Positions 8,462 to 18,329 of a stretch of 64,000 nucleotides of DNA are shown piece by piece (positions within the stretch are counted from its first letter, which is position 1; the number at the start of each line of letters is the position of its first letter). Below the pieces are notes generated by a model. That model did no database searches. It was not told the DNA's origin and saw only the letters and a list, made by a program, of their open reading frames with translations. Origin of the DNA: Acetobacter musti (lineage in GTDB: Bacteria > Pseudomonadota > Alphaproteobacteria > Acetobacterales > Acetobacteraceae); contig NZ_WOTB01000003.1 of the NCBI RefSeq assembly GCF_011516835.1, positions 1 to 64,000 on the forward strand. Direction: 5' to 3'. Made by a program: the position numbers and the translations under genes.

Positions 8462-9625
8462 TCAGGCGATAGCGGGGCGGGCTGTGCGTGTCTGTTGCAG
8501 CAGCCATAGGTCGGCGGGGCGTGAGAGTGACAGTTCGACGGCGCGGCCCAGACACCAGGAGAGGGCCAGCACGGGCGGGAACCAGAGCCAGCCCAGAGCC
8601 ATGTTGCCGCCTGTGCGATGGAACAGCGCGACTGCGGGAAAGACGATGAACATGTGTGAGAGATAGATTTCGTAGCTCATGCGGCCGAACGACCGGAGCC
8701 AGCCGGTGCCGCGCGTCACGACGGTTGCGCCCCATCCCTGGCGGAACGCGACGAGGAGCGCGGCGACGGAGACTGTCAGGAGAAGGTCCGTGTTATCGCC
8801 CAGTATTCCGTAAAGATCGTGATAATCGAGCAGACATGCCGCGAGCGCGATGGTTCCGGAAAGGCCGGAGAGGGTACGAATTCTGCGGCTTTGTTCAGAG
8901 CCGGGTTTTGCGCGGCTGAATTTTCCGGCGATCAGTGCGGCGCATATGCCGGTCGCGATGGCTGACATGCCGGGCAGATACGCCTTGTCCTGCCAGATTT
9001 CGGAAGCATTTGTCAGAGCGCGGAGGCTCAGGGGCATGGAAAGAGCCAGTGCTGTGCATGCCATGATCAGTAAACGGGGAAACCGGGCGCTGAGAAGGCA
9101 GGCGAAGGGGAAAATGAGATAGAACAGCTCTTCGATCGAGAGTGACCAGAGGATATCCCATCCGCCGGGGAGCCATGAGGTCCGCCCTTCGTACCGGTTC
9201 AGAGTCATAGTCAGGGCGGAGAAGATGGCACCCCCGAGCGACTGGTCCGGGCGGGTGATCGTGTAATCGGGAACCTGGAGCAGATCGAGAAAACTCAGGA
9301 TCACGATCAGAACGAGAAGGCATGGTATGATCCGTGCCGCGCGTCTGACCATAAAGGCTCCGGGCGGAACGGATGCCAGGCTGCCCCAGCGGCGGATTGT
9401 TGTTTCTGTAATCAGGAAGCCTGAGATGACGAAGAACATGATGACCGCGTTATGGCCGTTCCAGTTCAGCGCGCGCAGGAGCTGAGCGGGGAGAATGCCG
9501 GCGAGGGTGGTTTTTCTCAGTGGAATCCGCAGGGCGACGTGATGGATGACGACGAGCACGATGGAGAGACCACGGAGCAGATCGATTCCTGCGTTGCGGT
9601 TCGTGGTCGCTGATTCGTTCCGCAT
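8462..9625 (-). CDS. Acyltransferase 3 family (OafA/YrhL-like) membrane protein
   Basis: A 387-residue polytopic membrane protein with about ten hydrophobic helices. It opens with IDLLRGLSIVLVVIHH, where the R and the H match the conserved Arg and His of acyltransferase-3 proteins, and contains FFVISGFLI and the YEIYLSH motif near the C-terminus. The family transfers acetyl or other acyl groups to cell-surface sugars or lipids across the inner membrane. The acceptor cannot be read from context; the EPS locus is 9 kb away. Confidence 0.85.
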   Translation of the reverse strand: MRNESATTNRNAGIDLLRGLSIVLVVIHHVALRIPLRKTTLAGILPAQLLRALNWNGHNAVIMFFVISGFLITETTIRRWGSLASVPPGAFMVRRAARIIPCLLVLIVILSFLDLLQVPDYTITRPDQSLGGAIFSALTMTLNRYEGRTSWLPGGWDILWSLSIEELFYLIFPFACLLSARFPRLLIMACTALALSMPLSLRALTNASEIWQDKAYLPGMSAIATGICAALIAGKFSRAKPGSEQSRRIRTLSGLSGTIALAACLLDYHDLYGILGDNTDLLLTVSVAALLVAFRQGWGATVVTRGTGWLRSFGRMSYEIYLSHMFIVFPAVALFHRTGGNMALGWLWFPPVLALSWCLGRAVELSLSRPADLWLLQQTRTARPAIA

Positions 9626-9777
9626 CTGGGCTCCGTCTTTGTATTTTGTTTCCCATGTGGAGTGAAATTCTGACCTGAGTGTGGCTGTCGGTCCCTGGCG
9701 GTGCCGGACCGGTGTGAGATTTTGCAGTTGCGCCGTTCAGTCCTTATGACCGGAGGCGTCCTGAGGGAGAGACGGCC

Positions 9778-11673
9778 ATGGCACGCCCGGGTGAGAAAGC
9801 GAGACAGGCGTTGAGGGCACGCATTTCAGAGGCGCTCCGGCATCTGGACGGGGGCGACGCCCGGCGGGCTTTCAGCGAGCTGACTGTGCTGCGGGCGGAG
9901 GCGCCGGATGATCCGCTGCTGCTGCATGCGCTGGCGCGGGCGGCTTACGGGCTGGGGCGTTTCGATCTGGCGGCTGGGTTCGCGGGACAGGCGGTGCGGC
10001 ATGATCCGCGACCGGCGTTTCATATCACGCTGGGTCTGGCGCTTCTGGCTCTGGGGCATGTCGAACCGGCGCGGGCGGCGCTGCATGTGGCGGTTCTCGG
10101 AGCGCCTGATCTGCCGGAGGCGCGTCTGGCTTATGCTGAGGGACTTGAGGCGGCAGGACAGTTTGCGGAGGCGGAAACGGAGCTTCGGGAGGTAGTGCGA
10201 TTGCGGCCTCTGGAGGCGGGGATGCGGCTTGTGCTGGCCCGGTTTCTGGCGCGGCGCGGGCGGCCTGACGAGGCGCTTCGGGTTCTTGGCGACGCGCGGC
10301 GTCTCGCGGCGGAAGACGATGTCGCGATCCGTCAGGAACAGGTGTCTCTGCTTGCGCTCACCGGTGCGATGGATGAGGCGGTTCGGGTTTCAGCTGAGAT
10401 CTGCGCCGTTCTGCCGGACGATCCGGCGGCGGCAGCGAATCATGGTGCGGTGCTGTTCAGCGCCGGGCGTCCGGAAGAGGCCAGGGCCGTGCTCGGACGT
10501 GCTGTTTCTCTGGCGGCTCCGACGGCGGAGACGCTGACCAATCTGGCGCTGGCGGATATGGCGCTTGGTGATTTGCTGTCTGCTGACCAGGCTTTTTCCG
10601 AAGCGGCGCGTCTGCGTCCGGACGATACGCGGATTGCGCTGAATCGCGGAACGTTGCTGAACGAGCTTGGTCAGCGCCGGTCCGCCGAAATGCTGTTCGA
10701 CCGGGTGATCGCGGCGGTGCCTGGCACGATGGATGCGGCGCGCGCGCGGTTTAATCGCGGAACGACTGAACTCGCGGAGGGGCGGTTCAGGGAGGGCTGG
10801 CGCGATTTCGAGGCGCGGCGGTCTCTGCTGGCTTCGTTGCCGCGTGCGGATCTGCCGGACTGGAATGGGCGGGAACTGGCGGGGCGCATTCTGCTCTGCG
10901 GGGAGCAGGGGCTGGGCGATTTTATCCAGTTTCTGCGTTATGTGCCGCTGGCGCTTGAGCGTGCGCCGGTCTGTCTTGTTGTGCCGGAGGTGTTGCTGCG
11001 GCTTGTGACGGAATCGCAAAGTCTCCCGGTGTGGAAAGAGTATTTCCGGTCCGGGCGACTGGTGGTGACACAGAATGTCCCGGTGGAGGGCGTTGTCGCG
11101 AAGGCGTCCCTGCTCAGTCTGCCCTGGCTGCTCGGTCAGGGCGCGCCGCCACCTTTTGCGCCGTATCTTCAGTCCCGGAGCGGGGCTGTGGCGGACCGGC
11201 TGCATCCGGGGCTGCGGGTCGGGCTTTGTCATGCCGGCAGTGCGGCTTACCGGTTCGACCGGCGGCGGTCGGTTCCGCTGGCGGATCTGGCGCCGCTGCT
11301 GGCCGTGCCGTCGGTTCGGTGGGTTTCGCTTCAGCCGGGGGAGACGCCTGAGGGTTTTGAGGCGCTGCCTGCTGGGGATATGGCGACGACCGCGACTGTC
11401 ATGGCCGGGCTGGATCTCATCGTGACGGTTGATACTGCGATGGCGCATCTCGGGGGGGCGACCGGACGGCCGGTCTGGCTGCTGAACCGCTATGGCGGGG
11501 ACTGGCGGTGGGCTGAGGGCAACCGGGCTGACGGCCCGGACGGCGCGCCGCGGAGCCTGTGGTATCCGTCGGTCCGGATATTCGATCAGGTGTCACCGGA
11601 TCTGCCAGTGGTGGCGTGGCGGGAGCCGGTCGGAGCGGTGGCCGGGGCGCTGCGAACTCTGGTTTCGGGCTGA
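9778..11673 (+). CDS. TPR protein with C-terminal GT9-like glycosyltransferase domain
   Basis: A 631-residue protein. Residues 1 to about 370 form a string of TPR-like helix pairs (for example PDDPLLLHALARAAYGLGRF). Residues of about 375-620 resemble the heptosyltransferase fold: RILLCGEQGLGDFIQFLRYV near its start and the late donor-site motif GLDLIVTVDTAMAHLGGATG. Such fusions occur in alphaproteobacteria and probably act on a surface glycan or glycoprotein, but the substrate is unknown. The start has GGGAGAG 7 nt upstream. The coding sequence is notably Arg- and GC-rich, and it is convergent with the GNAT gene. Confidence 0.8.
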   Translation: MARPGEKARQALRARISEALRHLDGGDARRAFSELTVLRAEAPDDPLLLHALARAAYGLGRFDLAAGFAGQAVRHDPRPAFHITLGLALLALGHVEPARAALHVAVLGAPDLPEARLAYAEGLEAAGQFAEAETELREVVRLRPLEAGMRLVLARFLARRGRPDEALRVLGDARRLAAEDDVAIRQEQVSLLALTGAMDEAVRVSAEICAVLPDDPAAAANHGAVLFSAGRPEEARAVLGRAVSLAAPTAETLTNLALADMALGDLLSADQAFSEAARLRPDDTRIALNRGTLLNELGQRRSAEMLFDRVIAAVPGTMDAARARFNRGTTELAEGRFREGWRDFEARRSLLASLPRADLPDWNGRELAGRILLCGEQGLGDFIQFLRYVPLALERAPVCLVVPEVLLRLVTESQSLPVWKEYFRSGRLVVTQNVPVEGVVAKASLLSLPWLLGQGAPPPFAPYLQSRSGAVADRLHPGLRVGLCHAGSAAYRFDRRRSVPLADLAPLLAVPSVRWVSLQPGETPEGFEALPAGDMATTATVMAGLDLIVTVDTAMAHLGGATGRPVWLLNRYGGDWRWAEGNRADGPDGAPRSLWYPSVRIFDQVSPDLPVVAWREPVGAVAGALRTLVSG

Positions 11674-11767
11674 GAGGCTGAGGCGCCGTTTATGTGAAGT
11701 GATGGTTCGGATGTGAGTCCAGGAAACGTATGGCGGGTCTCGCCGGTGGGGTTTTCGATACAGGCTT

Positions 11768-12496
11768 TTAAGGATCGCGGCGGATGACGCTGGCGGTGAT
11801 GGACTGGAACGGGGTGAAACCGAGGGTTCTGTAGAGAGCGATGGCGCCATGATTGGTGGCGTAACAGTGCAGAAACGGTGTCTCGCCTCTTGCGAGGATA
11901 GCGGACGCGACTTCCCGCATCAGGAAGCCGGCATAACCGCGACCGCGAAAGTCGGGATGGGTGCAGACACCACTGACTTCGCAGAATTCGCCGGGTTTTG
12001 TGCGTTCGCCGGCCATGGCGACGAGGCGCCCTTCTTCACGGATGCCGATAAAGCCGCCGAGCCGCCATGTTCCGTGGCGGAACGGGCCGGGCGCGGTGAG
12101 CGTGGCGAGGGCCAGCATGTCTTCGGCGTCGGCTTCACCGAGTGGCACGGCGTGGAATGTATTTGCGCCGGCCGTAATCGAGCAGGCGGTCATCTGCACA
12201 CATTCGGTTTCGCGCAGCAGCGTCATGCCTGGCGGAACCGGTGGCGGGGTTTTTTCGAGAAACCATAGTTCCTCGCCCTCCCCTGCCAGATTGCGCAGGG
12301 CGGCCATGTCTGAGCCGGAAATATCTGATCCGGACGGGCCGGCGGCGGCGAGAGGACTGACTTCCGTGCGGAAGCGCAGCGATCCTTTGAGGTGACCTGC
12401 GGCATGGGAGACGAAGTCTGACGCGAAGTCTGACTGGCGGCCTGTCAGGGCGGACCAGACCGGGCGGTTCAGCGGATGGGAGTCGGGAGCGTGCAC
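11768..12496 (-). CDS. GNAT family N-acetyltransferase
   Basis: A 242-residue protein whose C-terminal half carries GNAT motif A (VCTHPDFRGRGYAGFLM, with the RGRGYA acetyl-CoA pyrophosphate loop) and a motif B-like helix ending ALYRTLGFTP. The N-terminal half is a weaker domain seen in two-domain GNAT proteins (FR47-like). The acceptor is unknown. It converges on the TPR/GT gene with a gap of about 95 nt. Confidence 0.85.
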   Translation of the reverse strand: MHAPDSHPLNRPVWSALTGRQSDFASDFVSHAAGHLKGSLRFRTEVSPLAAAGPSGSDISGSDMAALRNLAGEGEELWFLEKTPPPVPPGMTLLRETECVQMTACSITAGANTFHAVPLGEADAEDMLALATLTAPGPFRHGTWRLGGFIGIREEGRLVAMAGERTKPGEFCEVSGVCTHPDFRGRGYAGFLMREVASAILARGETPFLHCYATNHGAIALYRTLGFTPFQSITASVIRRDP

Positions 12497-12783
12497 TGGT
12501 GGGAGCGGGTCCGTTTCTGTGACTGTTTCTGTAATTGTCGGCTGATTCTGTGAGCGTGGGCCGGGATGTGGGTCAGGTGTGTCCGGGATATTCCGGACCG
12601 GAATGCCCCGGATTGGGATGCCGGTAAACGGTCACAGATTGTGGGAACCGGTCTGTTTTTCATTCCGGTAATTTACGTAATTCTTGCGCCGGGCATCGTG
12701 CGGGTCAACTCTTTTGGCGGACGTCAGTAACCAGACGGTGATAACGGGCGTTAATGCCGGATATCAACACGGGAGATTGCTCC

Positions 12784-13563
12784 ATGGATCTTGGAATTGC
12801 CGGTCGCAGGGCCATTGTCTGCGCCGCTTCGAAAGGGCTGGGCTATGCTGTCGCGGAGCATCTCGCGGCGGCCGGGGTGCATCTGACCATCAATGCCCGC
12901 AACGAGGCGACGCTTCAGGATGCGGCTGATCGTCTTGCGATCTGTTATGGCGTCGATATTAATTTTGTTGCCGCGGACATCACCACCCGGGAGGGGCGCC
13001 GGGCGGTCATGGAGGTTGAACCGGCTCCGGACATTCTGATCAACAATGCGGGCGGCCCCCCTCCGGGCAATTGGGCGGACTGGGATGAGGGTGACTGGCT
13101 CGCGGCGATCAACGCGAACATGCTGACGCCGATCATGATGATGAAGAGTCTTCTGCCGGGAATGATCGGGCGGAAATGGGGACGTGTCGTCAACATCACT
13201 TCGGCGGCCGTGAAGAGTCCGATTCCGGATCTTGGCCTGTCCAATGCCGCGCGGTGCGGGCTGACCGGTTTCGTTGCCGGGACAGCGCGGCAGGTGGCGC
13301 GGCATGGTGTCATCATCAACAATCTGCTGCCTGGTCCGCATGAGACGGACCGGCTGCGCGGCCGGATGAAAAGGGAGGCCACGCAACGCGATATTACGGT
13401 CGCTCAGGCGGCCGAGGCTGTCGCGAAGAGCATTCCGGCGGGGCATGTCGGGCGTCCGTCGGATTTCGGGGCGACGGCGGCGTTTCTCTGCAGCGAACAT
13501 GCCGGTTTCATGGTGGCGCAGAACGTGCTGCTGGATGGCGGTGCGTTCAATTCCACGATGTAA
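12784..13563 (+). CDS. SDR-family protein with altered catalytic motif
   Basis: A 259-residue protein with the Rossmann fold of short-chain dehydrogenases: a cofactor loop variant AASKGLGYAVAE (family TGxxxGxG), NNAGGPPPG, and the catalytic Ser strand (NITSAAV). At the YxxxK site it reads LGLSN, so both the catalytic Tyr and Lys are replaced. A subset of annotated 3-oxoacyl-ACP-reductase-like SDRs shares this change; they may bind rather than reduce ligands. ATG 12784 has GGGAG upstream and is preferred over 12754. The 287-nt gap upstream shows no gene. Confidence 0.85.
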   Translation: MDLGIAGRRAIVCAASKGLGYAVAEHLAAAGVHLTINARNEATLQDAADRLAICYGVDINFVAADITTREGRRAVMEVEPAPDILINNAGGPPPGNWADWDEGDWLAAINANMLTPIMMMKSLLPGMIGRKWGRVVNITSAAVKSPIPDLGLSNAARCGLTGFVAGTARQVARHGVIINNLLPGPHETDRLRGRMKREATQRDITVAQAAEAVAKSIPAGHVGRPSDFGATAAFLCSEHAGFMVAQNVLLDGGAFNSTM

Positions 13564-13566
13564 TCG

Positions 13567-14496
13567 TCAGAGGATTTTTGTTTTTGCTTCTGTCTCGCGC
13601 TGTTTGACCTCGCGCCAGACGGCGTCCAGGTCGTCTACGGACTGGCCGGCGGGAGTGAGGCCACGTGAGGCGAGGATGGCTTCCAGGGCCTGAAAGCGGC
13701 GCGTGAACTTGTCGCTGGCCTGTCTCAGGCAGGCTTCCGGGTCGAGGTCGAGACGACGGGCGAGCGTCGCGACGGAGAAGAGGAGATCGCCCATCTCGTC
13801 CTGGAGGGCGGTGCGGTCTCCGGACTCGATTTCGGCTTCGACTTCGGCCAGTTCCTCGTGGACCTTGGCGACGACGCCGGAGACGTCCGGCCAGTCGAAG
13901 CCGACACGGGCGGCGCGGGCGGCGATTTTCCGGGCACGCAGCAGGGCGGGCAGTGCGCGCGGGATGCCGGCGAGCGTGCCGTGTTCGGCGCGGGCGATCC
14001 GCTCCTGTTCCTTGCCGGCCTCCCATTGAGCGAAGACGGCGCTGCTGTCACCGGTGGTCGCAGGGGTTGTCTCGCCAGAGGTATGGGAGCCGAAAACATG
14101 GGGGTGGCGGCGGATCATCTTATCGGTGATCAGGCGGGCGACGGTTGCGAAGGCGAAGCGACCTTCCTCTTCGGCCATGCGTGCCTGATAGACAACCTGG
14201 AGCAGGAGATCGCCGAGTTCGTCCGCGACGTCGTCCCAGGCGCCACGGTCGATGGCGTCGGCGACCTCATAGGCTTCCTCGATCGCGTAGGGGGCGATGG
14301 TCTGCGGAGTCTGGTCGATATCCCATGGATAGCCTGTCGCGGGGTCGCGCAGCCGTGCCATGACGCCGATCAGCCGTTCCAGTTCCCGCGCTGCATCGGC
14401 GGCGGTATCCGTTGCAGTGTCCGGGATGGCGGCTGTGATTGCATCCGGACGGGAGCGGTCGTTTTTTGTGGCCGGGAACGGCGTTTCGCGGGTCAT
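13567..14496 (-). CDS. mazG: Nucleoside triphosphate pyrophosphohydrolase MazG
   Basis: A 309-residue tandem-domain MazG. The first domain starts LERLIGVMARLRDP, has the CPWD-like YPWDIDQT motif and the metal-binding EEAYEVADAI and DELGDLLLQVV helices. The second domain repeats the acidic pattern (HEELAEVEAEI and DEMGDLLFSVATL). It hydrolyses NTPs to NMP and pyrophosphate and is implicated in nucleotide-pool cleaning and stress. The N-terminus (about 40 residues) is longer than in E. coli MazG. It follows a NUDIX gene by 31 nt, a plausible house-cleaning operon, and its stop is 3 nt from the convergent SDR gene. Confidence 0.94.
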   Translation of the reverse strand: MTRETPFPATKNDRSRPDAITAAIPDTATDTAADAARELERLIGVMARLRDPATGYPWDIDQTPQTIAPYAIEEAYEVADAIDRGAWDDVADELGDLLLQVVYQARMAEEEGRFAFATVARLITDKMIRRHPHVFGSHTSGETTPATTGDSSAVFAQWEAGKEQERIARAEHGTLAGIPRALPALLRARKIAARAARVGFDWPDVSGVVAKVHEELAEVEAEIESGDRTALQDEMGDLLFSVATLARRLDLDPEACLRQASDKFTRRFQALEAILASRGLTPAGQSVDDLDAVWREVKQRETEAKTKIL

Positions 14497-14527
14497 CGGG
14501 CGGTCTCCGGGCGGGATGGGGCTGGGG

Positions 14528-14995
14528 TCATGACGGGTTCTGCAGGCGGGTCAGGACGTCGCCGCAGTCTGTTTCGGCCATTGGCCCTTCATCGCTGAGC
14601 GCGGCGCACAGAGGCAGGACGTAATCCCGTGTCAGTGGCGCCAGGATGATGTCGCCGGGCGCGGACGGGTCAACCCAGACCATCTCCTCGATTTCAGCCT
14701 GAATTTTCGGGCTGACGGAGCGGGTGACGGCGAAGAGATCGGCCTGGACCCCGAAGCCTGGTTCGTTTGCGGCCGGGGCGGAAAACTGCCCGAGCGTGAC
14801 GAGGTCTTTGGGGTGCAGATGCAGGGCGAGTTCTTCCTCGAGTTCGCGCAGGACGGCCTGCAGCGCGGTCTCTCCGGCGTCGATTTTACCGCCGGGCTGC
14901 ATAAAAGCCTGGGTGCCGCGTTTGCGGACCAGCAGCGCCCGTCCGTCGGAATCGCGGATTAAGCCTGTTGCAATGCGGATAATACGTTCAGCCAT
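14528..14995 (-). CDS. NUDIX hydrolase
   Basis: A 155-residue protein with a complete Nudix box (GGKIDAGETALQAVLRELEE, continuing EL) around residues 34-56, which binds Mg2+ for pyrophosphate hydrolysis of nucleoside-diphosphate-linked substrates. The FMQPGGK sequence just before the box is typical of 8-oxo-dGTPase/ADP-ribose pyrophosphatase-like enzymes; the substrate is not certain. It lies directly upstream of mazG on the same strand, suggesting shared function in nucleotide sanitation. Confidence 0.88.
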   Translation of the reverse strand: MAERIIRIATGLIRDSDGRALLVRKRGTQAFMQPGGKIDAGETALQAVLRELEEELALHLHPKDLVTLGQFSAPAANEPGFGVQADLFAVTRSVSPKIQAEIEEMVWVDPSAPGDIILAPLTRDYVLPLCAALSDEGPMAETDCGDVLTRLQNPS

Positions 14996-15078
14996 GAGCC
15001 TGTCATTCGGAAAACCGGTCTGTTCCGCTACACTGCGGAGAGACGCCTCAGGCGAAACGTAAAACGAGGTCTGCCCGC

Positions 15079-16782
15079 GTGACTACCCCTTCGCCGCTGC
15101 AAGGCAGGTCGGTTGCTTCTGTCTGCCGGGATGTGCTGGCGGGGATTACGCTGGCGTCCGTCAATATTCCGCAGGTTCTGGGATATACGCGCATCGCGGC
15201 CATGCCGGCTGTGACGGGACTTTATACCGCATTGCTTCCGCCTGTTGCTTTTGCGTGTCTCGGATCGTCCCGGCATCTTGTGGTTGCGGCGGATTCTGCG
15301 ACGGCGGCCATTCTGTCCAGCGCGCTGGCGCCGCTTGCCGCTCCGGGGTCGCCGGAATACGTGGCGATGGTCAGTGTCGTGGCCATACTCTGCGCGGCCT
15401 TTCTGGCGATCGGACGGCTGTTCCGGCTTGGTTTCCTTGCGGATTTCATGTCCAGGACGGTTCTGGCCGGATTTCTCGCCGGGGTTGGAATTCAGGTCTC
15501 GATCACCATGCTGCCGGAGATGCTCGGGATTATGACGGACGATCATAATCCTGTTCTGATACTCTTTGATATTGCAAAACGATTTTCAGATATCCATGGA
15601 CTGACCGCCGGCATTTCCGCGGGCATGGTTCTTCTGCTGGTCGCGGGGCGTCGTTTTCTGCCGCGTCTGCCGGTCCCGATGCTGGCTGTTATCGGTTCGG
15701 TCATTGCCAGCAGGACGCTGTATCTGGGTACGCAGGGGGTGGCGACGATCGGGCCGGTTGCGGGAGGTCTGCCGGATTTTCATATTCCGCTGATCGGCTG
15801 GAACCGGACGCTTGCCCTGCTTCCGGTGGCGGCGTCCTGCGTGTTTGTGATCATTGCCCAGAGCATTGCGACGTCGCGCAGTTTTGCCGGAATGTTTCAT
15901 GAAAAGATCGACGCCAATGCTGATATTCTCGGACTGAGCGCGGCCAATCTGGCGGCGGCGGTCAGCGGTGCATTCACGGTCAATGGCAGTCCGACCCAGA
16001 CGGCGATGGCGGTGCGTTCGGGTGCCCGGAGCCAGCTTGCGCAGGTGACGTTCGCGGTGGTGGCGCTGGGCGTTCTTCTGTTTCTGACCGGTCCGCTGGA
16101 ATATCTGCCGCGCTGTGTGCTTGCCGCGATCGTCTTTCTGGTAGCGATCGACATGATCGATGTGCGCACAGTGCGGGCTATCCGCACGGAAAGTCCGGGG
16201 GAGTTCCGTCTGGCGCTCGTGACGGCGGCGGCGGTTGTCGGGATCGGAGTTCAGCAGGGAATTTTTCTGGCCATTGCGCTGTCGCTGTTCCGGCATGTGC
16301 GTCACAGCTATGAGCCCCATACCATGCTTCTGCATGAGGACCCGGGAATGCATGCGATTGAGGCCGGTCCGGTGGTTCCTGGCCAGGAGACGGCGCCGGG
16401 ACTGGTGGCTTACCGGTTCAGCGCCGATCTGTTTTACGCGAACAGCGCGCGGTTTTCGGACGATATCATGACGCTTGTCGATCATGCGCCCGATCCGGTC
16501 CGCTGCATCGTGATTGATGCGAGCGCCATGACGGATATCGACTATTCCGCCGCCGCTGTGGTGCGGGACCTTCTGCACGGGCTGGAAGAGCGTGGACTCT
16601 CGGTGTATTTCGGCCGGGTCAGTTCCTATCTTCTCGCCGACATGAAGCGGCATCGGATTACGACCGTGGTGCCGCCGGGCAATATTTATCCGACGCTTCA
16701 CAGAGCGCTCGATGCGGCGCGGGCGGAGATTGCCAGGGGTGGGAATCAGGACTCCCGCCCTGCCCCGCCGTCGAAGAGCTGA
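15079..16782 (+). CDS. SulP family anion transporter with STAS domain
   Basis: A 567-residue membrane protein. Residues 1 to about 400 contain roughly 11-12 hydrophobic helices including the SulP signatures ASVNIPQVLGYTRIAAMP and FTVNGSPTQTAMAVRSGA. Residues of about 440-550 form a cytoplasmic STAS domain (CIVIDASAMTDIDYSAA). The family imports sulfate, bicarbonate or dicarboxylates; the anion cannot be told here. The start is GTG. Its 3' end is 34 nt before the M32 carboxypeptidase start on the same strand. Confidence 0.93.
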   Translation: MTTPSPLQGRSVASVCRDVLAGITLASVNIPQVLGYTRIAAMPAVTGLYTALLPPVAFACLGSSRHLVVAADSATAAILSSALAPLAAPGSPEYVAMVSVVAILCAAFLAIGRLFRLGFLADFMSRTVLAGFLAGVGIQVSITMLPEMLGIMTDDHNPVLILFDIAKRFSDIHGLTAGISAGMVLLLVAGRRFLPRLPVPMLAVIGSVIASRTLYLGTQGVATIGPVAGGLPDFHIPLIGWNRTLALLPVAASCVFVIIAQSIATSRSFAGMFHEKIDANADILGLSAANLAAAVSGAFTVNGSPTQTAMAVRSGARSQLAQVTFAVVALGVLLFLTGPLEYLPRCVLAAIVFLVAIDMIDVRTVRAIRTESPGEFRLALVTAAAVVGIGVQQGIFLAIALSLFRHVRHSYEPHTMLLHEDPGMHAIEAGPVVPGQETAPGLVAYRFSADLFYANSARFSDDIMTLVDHAPDPVRCIVIDASAMTDIDYSAAAVVRDLLHGLEERGLSVYFGRVSSYLLADMKRHRITTVVPPGNIYPTLHRALDAARAEIARGGNQDSRPAPPSKS

Positions 16783-16816
16783 TTTTACCTTAATCGTTCA
16801 CAGGATGATGTGCATC

Positions 16817-18301
16817 ATGACCGCTTTTGACTCGCTTGAACGTCTCTTCAGCCGTCTCTCCGCTCTTGATGATGCACTTGGCATTCTGTCCTGGGATCGT
16901 GATGTGATGATGCCCGGCGGAGCGGCGGAGCGGCGTGGCAGCGGAGTGGCGACGCTGGAGGGGCTGCGGCATGAGCTGCTGGTCAGCCCGATGACGAATG
17001 AGTGGCTCGCGAAGGCGGATGCGGGCGGCGATCCGTGGCGTGAGGCTGATCTGAAGGAGATGCGGCGGCTCCATGCGCGGGCTGTTGCTGTTCCGGGGCC
17101 GCTTGTCGAGGCGCTGTCGAAGGCGTGTTCCCGCAGCGAGATGGCATGGCGCCGGGCGCGAGATGCTGATGATTTCGCGGCGCTGCTGCCTGATCTGCAG
17201 GTTGTGCTGGATCTGACGCGGGAGAGTGCGCAGGCGATTGGTGAGGCGCTGGGCCTGTCTCCGTATGACGCGCTTCTGGACGGATTTGATCCGGGCATGA
17301 GGCAGGCGGCGATTGCGCCGGTTTTCGCCACTCTGGCGCATGATCTGCCGCCGCTTCTGGGGCAGATTCTGGAGCGTCAGGCCTCCGCTCCCGAGGTGGG
17401 GATGGTCGGCAGAGCCCCCTTCCCTGTTGCGCGACAGGAAGCGCTCGGTCGCTGGATGATGGAGCGCGTGGGCTTTGATATGACGCGGGGCCGGCTCGAT
17501 GTCAGTGCGCATCCGTTCTGTGGCGGTGCGACGAGCGATGTGCGGATAACCACGCGCTATGACGAGAGTGATTTTCTGCCGGCGTTTCTTGCGGTGCTGC
17601 ATGAGACGGGGCATGCGCTTTATGAGCAGGGTCTGCCGGCGGCGTGGCAGAGCCAGCCGGTCGGACGTGCGCGCGGGATGACGTTGCATGAGAGTCAGTC
17701 GTTGCTGATTGAAATGCAGGTGACGCGTTCGCGGGCTTTTGTGGATTTCGCGGCACCGGTCATGGCGCGGTTTTTTGATGATGGCGGCGACTGGAGCCCG
17801 GAGACGCTTTATCGCCATATGACCCGTGTCGCGCCGGGATTCATCCGTGTCGATGCGGATGAAGTGACGTATCCGGCGCATATCATCACGCGTTACGAGC
17901 TTGAAACCGCGATGATCGGGGGAAATCTTGCTCTGCGGGATCTGCCTGAGGCGTTTAACGCCCGGATAAAGGATCTGCTTGGTCTGGATGTGCCGGACGA
18001 CCGGCGGGGCTGTCTTCAGGACATTCACTGGCCGCTTGGCCTGTGGGGATATTTTCCCTGTTACGCGCTTGGCGCGCTGACTGCGGCGCAGCTTTTCGAG
18101 GCGGCGCAAAAGGATAATTCCGGTCTGATGGACGCGATCCGGCGGGGTGATTTCTCGCCGCTCACGGGATGGCTTCACCGCACTGTGCATGAACGGGCGA
18201 GCAGCGCGTCCACGATAGAGATTGTGGAAGACGCGACGGGACGTCCGCCCGGGGCGGAGAGCTATCTTGCGCATGTCCGGAAGCGTTATCTGGAGGACTG
18301 A
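16817..18301 (+). CDS. M32 family metallocarboxypeptidase
   Basis: A 494-residue cytoplasmic zinc peptidase with HETGH (about 262-266), the family's second motif LHESQSLLIE, and ITRYELETAM. M32 enzymes (Taq/Pfu carboxypeptidase) release single C-terminal residues and are about 500 residues long, matching the ATG at 16817. The longer open frame starting at 16712 would overlap the SulP gene. ATGs at 16805 and 16808 are also in frame; the SD-like AGGAT at 16803 best fits 16817. Confidence 0.92.
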   Translation: MTAFDSLERLFSRLSALDDALGILSWDRDVMMPGGAAERRGSGVATLEGLRHELLVSPMTNEWLAKADAGGDPWREADLKEMRRLHARAVAVPGPLVEALSKACSRSEMAWRRARDADDFAALLPDLQVVLDLTRESAQAIGEALGLSPYDALLDGFDPGMRQAAIAPVFATLAHDLPPLLGQILERQASAPEVGMVGRAPFPVARQEALGRWMMERVGFDMTRGRLDVSAHPFCGGATSDVRITTRYDESDFLPAFLAVLHETGHALYEQGLPAAWQSQPVGRARGMTLHESQSLLIEMQVTRSRAFVDFAAPVMARFFDDGGDWSPETLYRHMTRVAPGFIRVDADEVTYPAHIITRYELETAMIGGNLALRDLPEAFNARIKDLLGLDVPDDRRGCLQDIHWPLGLWGYFPCYALGALTAAQLFEAAQKDNSGLMDAIRRGDFSPLTGWLHRTVHERASSASTIEIVEDATGRPPGAESYLAHVRKRYLED

Positions 18302-18329
18302 TTCCCGGAGGATTGACCGGGGACTTTCG

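Noticed and set aside
10390..11448. 352-codon minus-strand open frame
   Set aside because: Antisense to the TPR/glycosyltransferase gene; composition typical of a shadow frame.
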